Below are positions 61,998-64,000 of a stretch of DNA of 64,000 nucleotides, piece after piece. A program made the position numbers and the translations under genes. The notes beneath the pieces were generated by a model. That model searched no databases. It was not told the DNA's origin and saw nothing but the letters and a program-made list of their open reading frames with translations. This DNA is from Candidatus Eiseniibacteriota bacterium (GTDB lineage: Bacteria; Eisenbacteria; RBG-16-71-46; CAIMUX01; WJJG01), in contig JAGMBO010000054.1 of the NCBI GenBank assembly GCA_023129715.1, positions 1 to 64,000 on the forward strand. Reading direction: 5' to 3'. Within the stretch, counting starts at the first letter, position 1, and the number at the start of each line of letters is the position of its first letter.

Positions 61998-62684
61998 TCA
62001 GCCCCCCCCCGCTGCCGAGTCGCGCCCCGCCCAGGCCCGCACAGCCTCCTCCGCCGCATGGGTGACTTCCATCAGGGCGGCGTTGACCCGCGGCGTCCAC
62101 TCCGCCAACAGTGCATCGGTGGGGAGGTCGGGCGGGATCTCCAACGCCGGGCCGTAGACGATCACCGTGCGGGCGAAGGGCAAGGGGATCAGGAAACGAT
62201 CCCAGGAGGAGAGCCGCCGGCATGGCCAGGCGGCCACCGCCATCGGCAGGACCGGGACGCGCGCCCGTTGGGCGACCAGGAGCAACCCCGCCTGGGCCGC
62301 ATGCCGAGGACCGCGCGGACCATCCGGCGTGATCGCCAGCTCGGCGCCCTGGCGTCCCAGACGGACCATCTCGATCAGCGAACGGAATCCGCCTCGCGAC
62401 GTCGAGCCGCGCACGGTGCGGAACCCCTTGCGGTGGATCACCTGGGTGATGTACTCGCCGTCCCGATTCTGGCTGACCAGGACGACGATGCCCTGGTTGC
62501 GCTTCAGGTAGACGAGCGGCAAGAGCTGTCCGTGCCAAAAGGCGTGGATGAAACCGCCCCGGGAACGGCAGGCGGCGAGGTGCTCACCCCCGAGCACGCG
62601 GGCGCGCCAGGTCGCTCCGAGGCCCCCCACCAGGGCGGATCCCCCCCGGCCGATCCAGCGCGCCTTGCGCTCCCAGGAATCCAC
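61998..62684 (-). CDS. DUF374 lysophospholipid acyltransferase family protein
   Basis: 228 residues from GTG 62684. GGFIHAFWHGQLLPLVY carries the H-x4-L variant acyltransferase motif; GSTSRGGFRSLIEM and AITPDGPRGPRHAAQAGLLLVAQ are typical of DUF374. Family members acylate lipid A or related phospholipids and often lie beside waaA, as here, where it separates waaA from lpxB. Which acyl chain it adds is unknown. Confidence 0.9.
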   Translation of the reverse strand: MDSWERKARWIGRGGSALVGGLGATWRARVLGGEHLAACRSRGGFIHAFWHGQLLPLVYLKRNQGIVVLVSQNRDGEYITQVIHRKGFRTVRGSTSRGGFRSLIEMVRLGRQGAELAITPDGPRGPRHAAQAGLLLVAQRARVPVLPMAVAAWPCRRLSSWDRFLIPLPFARTVIVYGPALEIPPDLPTDALLAEWTPRVNAALMEVTHAAEEAVRAWAGRDSAAGGG

Positions 62685-62723
62685 GCCCCCGCCTCCCCTG
62701 ACCTCGTGCTCCCCGCTGCCCGT

Positions 62724-63941
62724 TCAGTCGTCTCTTCCGTCGCCCGACAGTGGCGCGGCGCACCCGCCCCGCTCCTCCCCACCGGCACCGAGATGCACGG
62801 CAACCCGCTCCGCCGCCCGCGCGTAGGCCCCCGGCGGCCCGAACCGCTCGCGCAATCCGTGCAGCGCGCGCCGCATCGCTCCCCGCCCCGCGGGGTCCCC
62901 GAGCAGTCGTTCGATCTCCGCGGCCACTCCCTCGGGGCTGCACGCCCCCTGGAGCAACTCGGGAACGATGCCCCGTCCGCTCGCCAGATTGGCCATCGCC
63001 ACCCAGGGCACCCGCACCAACCGGCGAGCGAGCACCCAGGTCAGCGGGTGGACGCGATAGACCACGATCAGCGGCGTGCCGGTCAGCGCTGCCTCGAACG
63101 AGGCGGTGCCCGATGCCGCCACCGTGATGCCCGCCGCGCCCGCCAGTTCGAAGATAGGGGCATCGCTAAGCCGAATCCAGTCGTCGCGTAGCCAGGGGGC
63201 GTAGAAGCGCGCCGGCAGGGCGGGTGCCCGCCGGATCGTCCAGCGCAACCGGGGATGGTGCGGCCGTAGGCGCTCGGCGGCGGCGGCCAGGATGGGCATG
63301 TGGCGCCCCACCTCGCCCGCGCGACTCCCGGGCAGGAAGAGACCCGCGCTGACCTCGGCGGGAACCCCAGCGGGCGGTTCCGCCACGATCCTCCCGGCCC
63401 CCGCGCAGCTCGCCGCGGCGGCGCTGCGCTCGCGGATCGCGTCGACCAGCGGATGGCCGACGTAGTGCACCGGCACGCCGCGCTCGCGGAACCAGGCCTC
63501 CTCAAACGGAAAGAGCACGAGTAGCTCGCGCAGATGCGCTTGGAGCGTCCGCACTCGCCCGGAACGCCACGCCCAGAGTTGCGGGGCAATGAAGTAGACG
63601 ACCGGCACGCCCCGGCGCGCGGCGCCCGCCAGCAGGCGGAGGTTGAAGTCGGGAGCGTCGATCGGCAGGAATAGATCGGGGGGCCGGTGGGCGAATTCCC
63701 GGCGGATGCGGCGCAACAGGCCCAGAATCCGCGGGAGGCGGGCGAACACCTCGAAAAGGCCAACCACGGCGAGATCCCGGTAGGAGGCGAGCAACTCCAT
63801 CCCCGCCTCAGCCAGGGCCTCCCCCCCGATGCCATAGGCCTCGACCGCCAGGCCGCGCCCCCGCAGCGCCCGCAGGAGCCCCGCGCCATGGGCATCGCTG
63901 CTCGCCTCCCCGGCAACGATCAGCACTCGCACCCGGCGCAT
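62724..63941 (-). CDS. lpxB: Lipid-A-disaccharide synthase
   Basis: 405 residues from ATG 63941; GTG 63944 is one codon earlier. VLIVAGEASSDAHGAGLLRAL is the GT19 signature, followed by DLAVVGLFEVFARLPRI, DLFLPIDAPDFNLRLL, YFIAPQLWAWRSGR and HYVGHPLVD. Condenses UDP-2,3-diacylglucosamine and lipid X. First complete gene of the lpxB-DUF374-waaA-lpxK set. Confidence 0.97.
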   Translation of the reverse strand: MRRVRVLIVAGEASSDAHGAGLLRALRGRGLAVEAYGIGGEALAEAGMELLASYRDLAVVGLFEVFARLPRILGLLRRIRREFAHRPPDLFLPIDAPDFNLRLLAGAARRGVPVVYFIAPQLWAWRSGRVRTLQAHLRELLVLFPFEEAWFRERGVPVHYVGHPLVDAIRERSAAAASCAGAGRIVAEPPAGVPAEVSAGLFLPGSRAGEVGRHMPILAAAAERLRPHHPRLRWTIRRAPALPARFYAPWLRDDWIRLSDAPIFELAGAAGITVAASGTASFEAALTGTPLIVVYRVHPLTWVLARRLVRVPWVAMANLASGRGIVPELLQGACSPEGVAAEIERLLGDPAGRGAMRRALHGLRERFGPPGAYARAAERVAVHLGAGGEERGGCAAPLSGDGRDD

Positions 63942-64000
63942 CACACGGACCGCCTACTCGGTCCCATCGGGCCCACCGGTCCCCCGGGGCCCCCCAGCGG
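63941..64000 (-). CDS. Possible 3' end of an upstream gene (partial)
   Basis: On the minus strand the frame ending in TGA at 63943-63941 would give a Gly/Pro-rich C-terminus (PVGPMGPSRRSV) and a TGATG junction with the lpxB ATG, the coupling style used throughout this genome. Another frame stops at 63954-63956. Too short to identify. Confidence 0.3.
   Translation of the reverse strand, partial: PLGGPGGPVGPMGPSRRSV

Overview
The window is a high-GC, gene-dense piece of a Gram-negative (diderm) bacterial chromosome. The outer-membrane lineage is shown by lipid A and Kdo genes at the right end (lpxK, waaA, a DUF374 acyltransferase, lpxB) and by a Wza-like export protein. Two large secreted proteins end in FlgD/Por-like C-terminal domains, a tag style common in the FCB group and neighbouring candidate phyla (for example Eisenbacteria-like or Krumholzibacteria-like lineages). 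I cannot fix the taxon from this sequence alone. I see no insertion sequences, CRISPR arrays, integrases or rRNA genes.

Region 1 (1-8666): a 5'-truncated secreted protein with an N-terminal glycosidase-like region, 15 tandem PKD domains and a C-terminal sorting-type domain; a membrane-anchored sulfatase-superfamily enzyme with a Thr nucleophile; and a methyltransferase. Region 2 (9061-38786) is the core of the window: an exosortase/PEP-CTERM and exopolysaccharide island. It holds one PEP-CTERM substrate gene preceded by a well-spaced sigma-54 (-24/-12) site. A minus-strand block follows (GT4, wecB, an alpha/alpha-toroid protein, a FemAB-like transferase, a Glu/Leu-type dehydrogenase and a flippase). 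A plus-strand block then encodes the exosortase, an EpsI protein and a polysaccharide deacetylase. Next come six genes chained by exact 4-base ATGA overlaps: membrane protein, TPR lipoprotein, PrsK-like kinase, PrsR-like sigma-54 activator, DUF5683-like protein and FN3 lipoprotein. The island closes with the polymer machinery: initiating sugar transferase, GT4, Wza-like export protein, Wzz-like chain-length protein, BY-kinase, two GT2 enzymes and a PaaK/CapK-like adenylate-forming enzyme. The likely logic is that PrsK/PrsR with sigma-54 switches on PEP-CTERM protein genes, the exosortase processes those proteins, and the co-encoded polysaccharide is the matrix they associate with.

Region 3 (38789-45131): a GT-C/TPR membrane protein, a MATE transporter, a dockerin-like secreted protein with a FlgD-like tail, apt, a sigma-70 family factor whose ribosome binding site lies in a GC hairpin, and tRNA-Pro(CGG). 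Region 4 (45314-64000) is housekeeping, nearly all on the minus strand: small-multidrug-export family protein, pcm, surE, tRNA-Pro(GGG), a MerR regulator, gpsA, plsY, der, a DUF512/PDZ radical-SAM protein, tRNA-Gly(CCC), miaA, mutL, an unknown 117-residue protein, a GT9 heptosyltransferase, nadB, a plus-strand lipoprotein, lpxK, waaA, a DUF374 acyltransferase and lpxB.

Gene starts were moved downstream of the longest open frame where a family alignment, a Shine-Dalgarno sequence or a 4-base overlap supported it. All function calls are from motif recognition without database searches.
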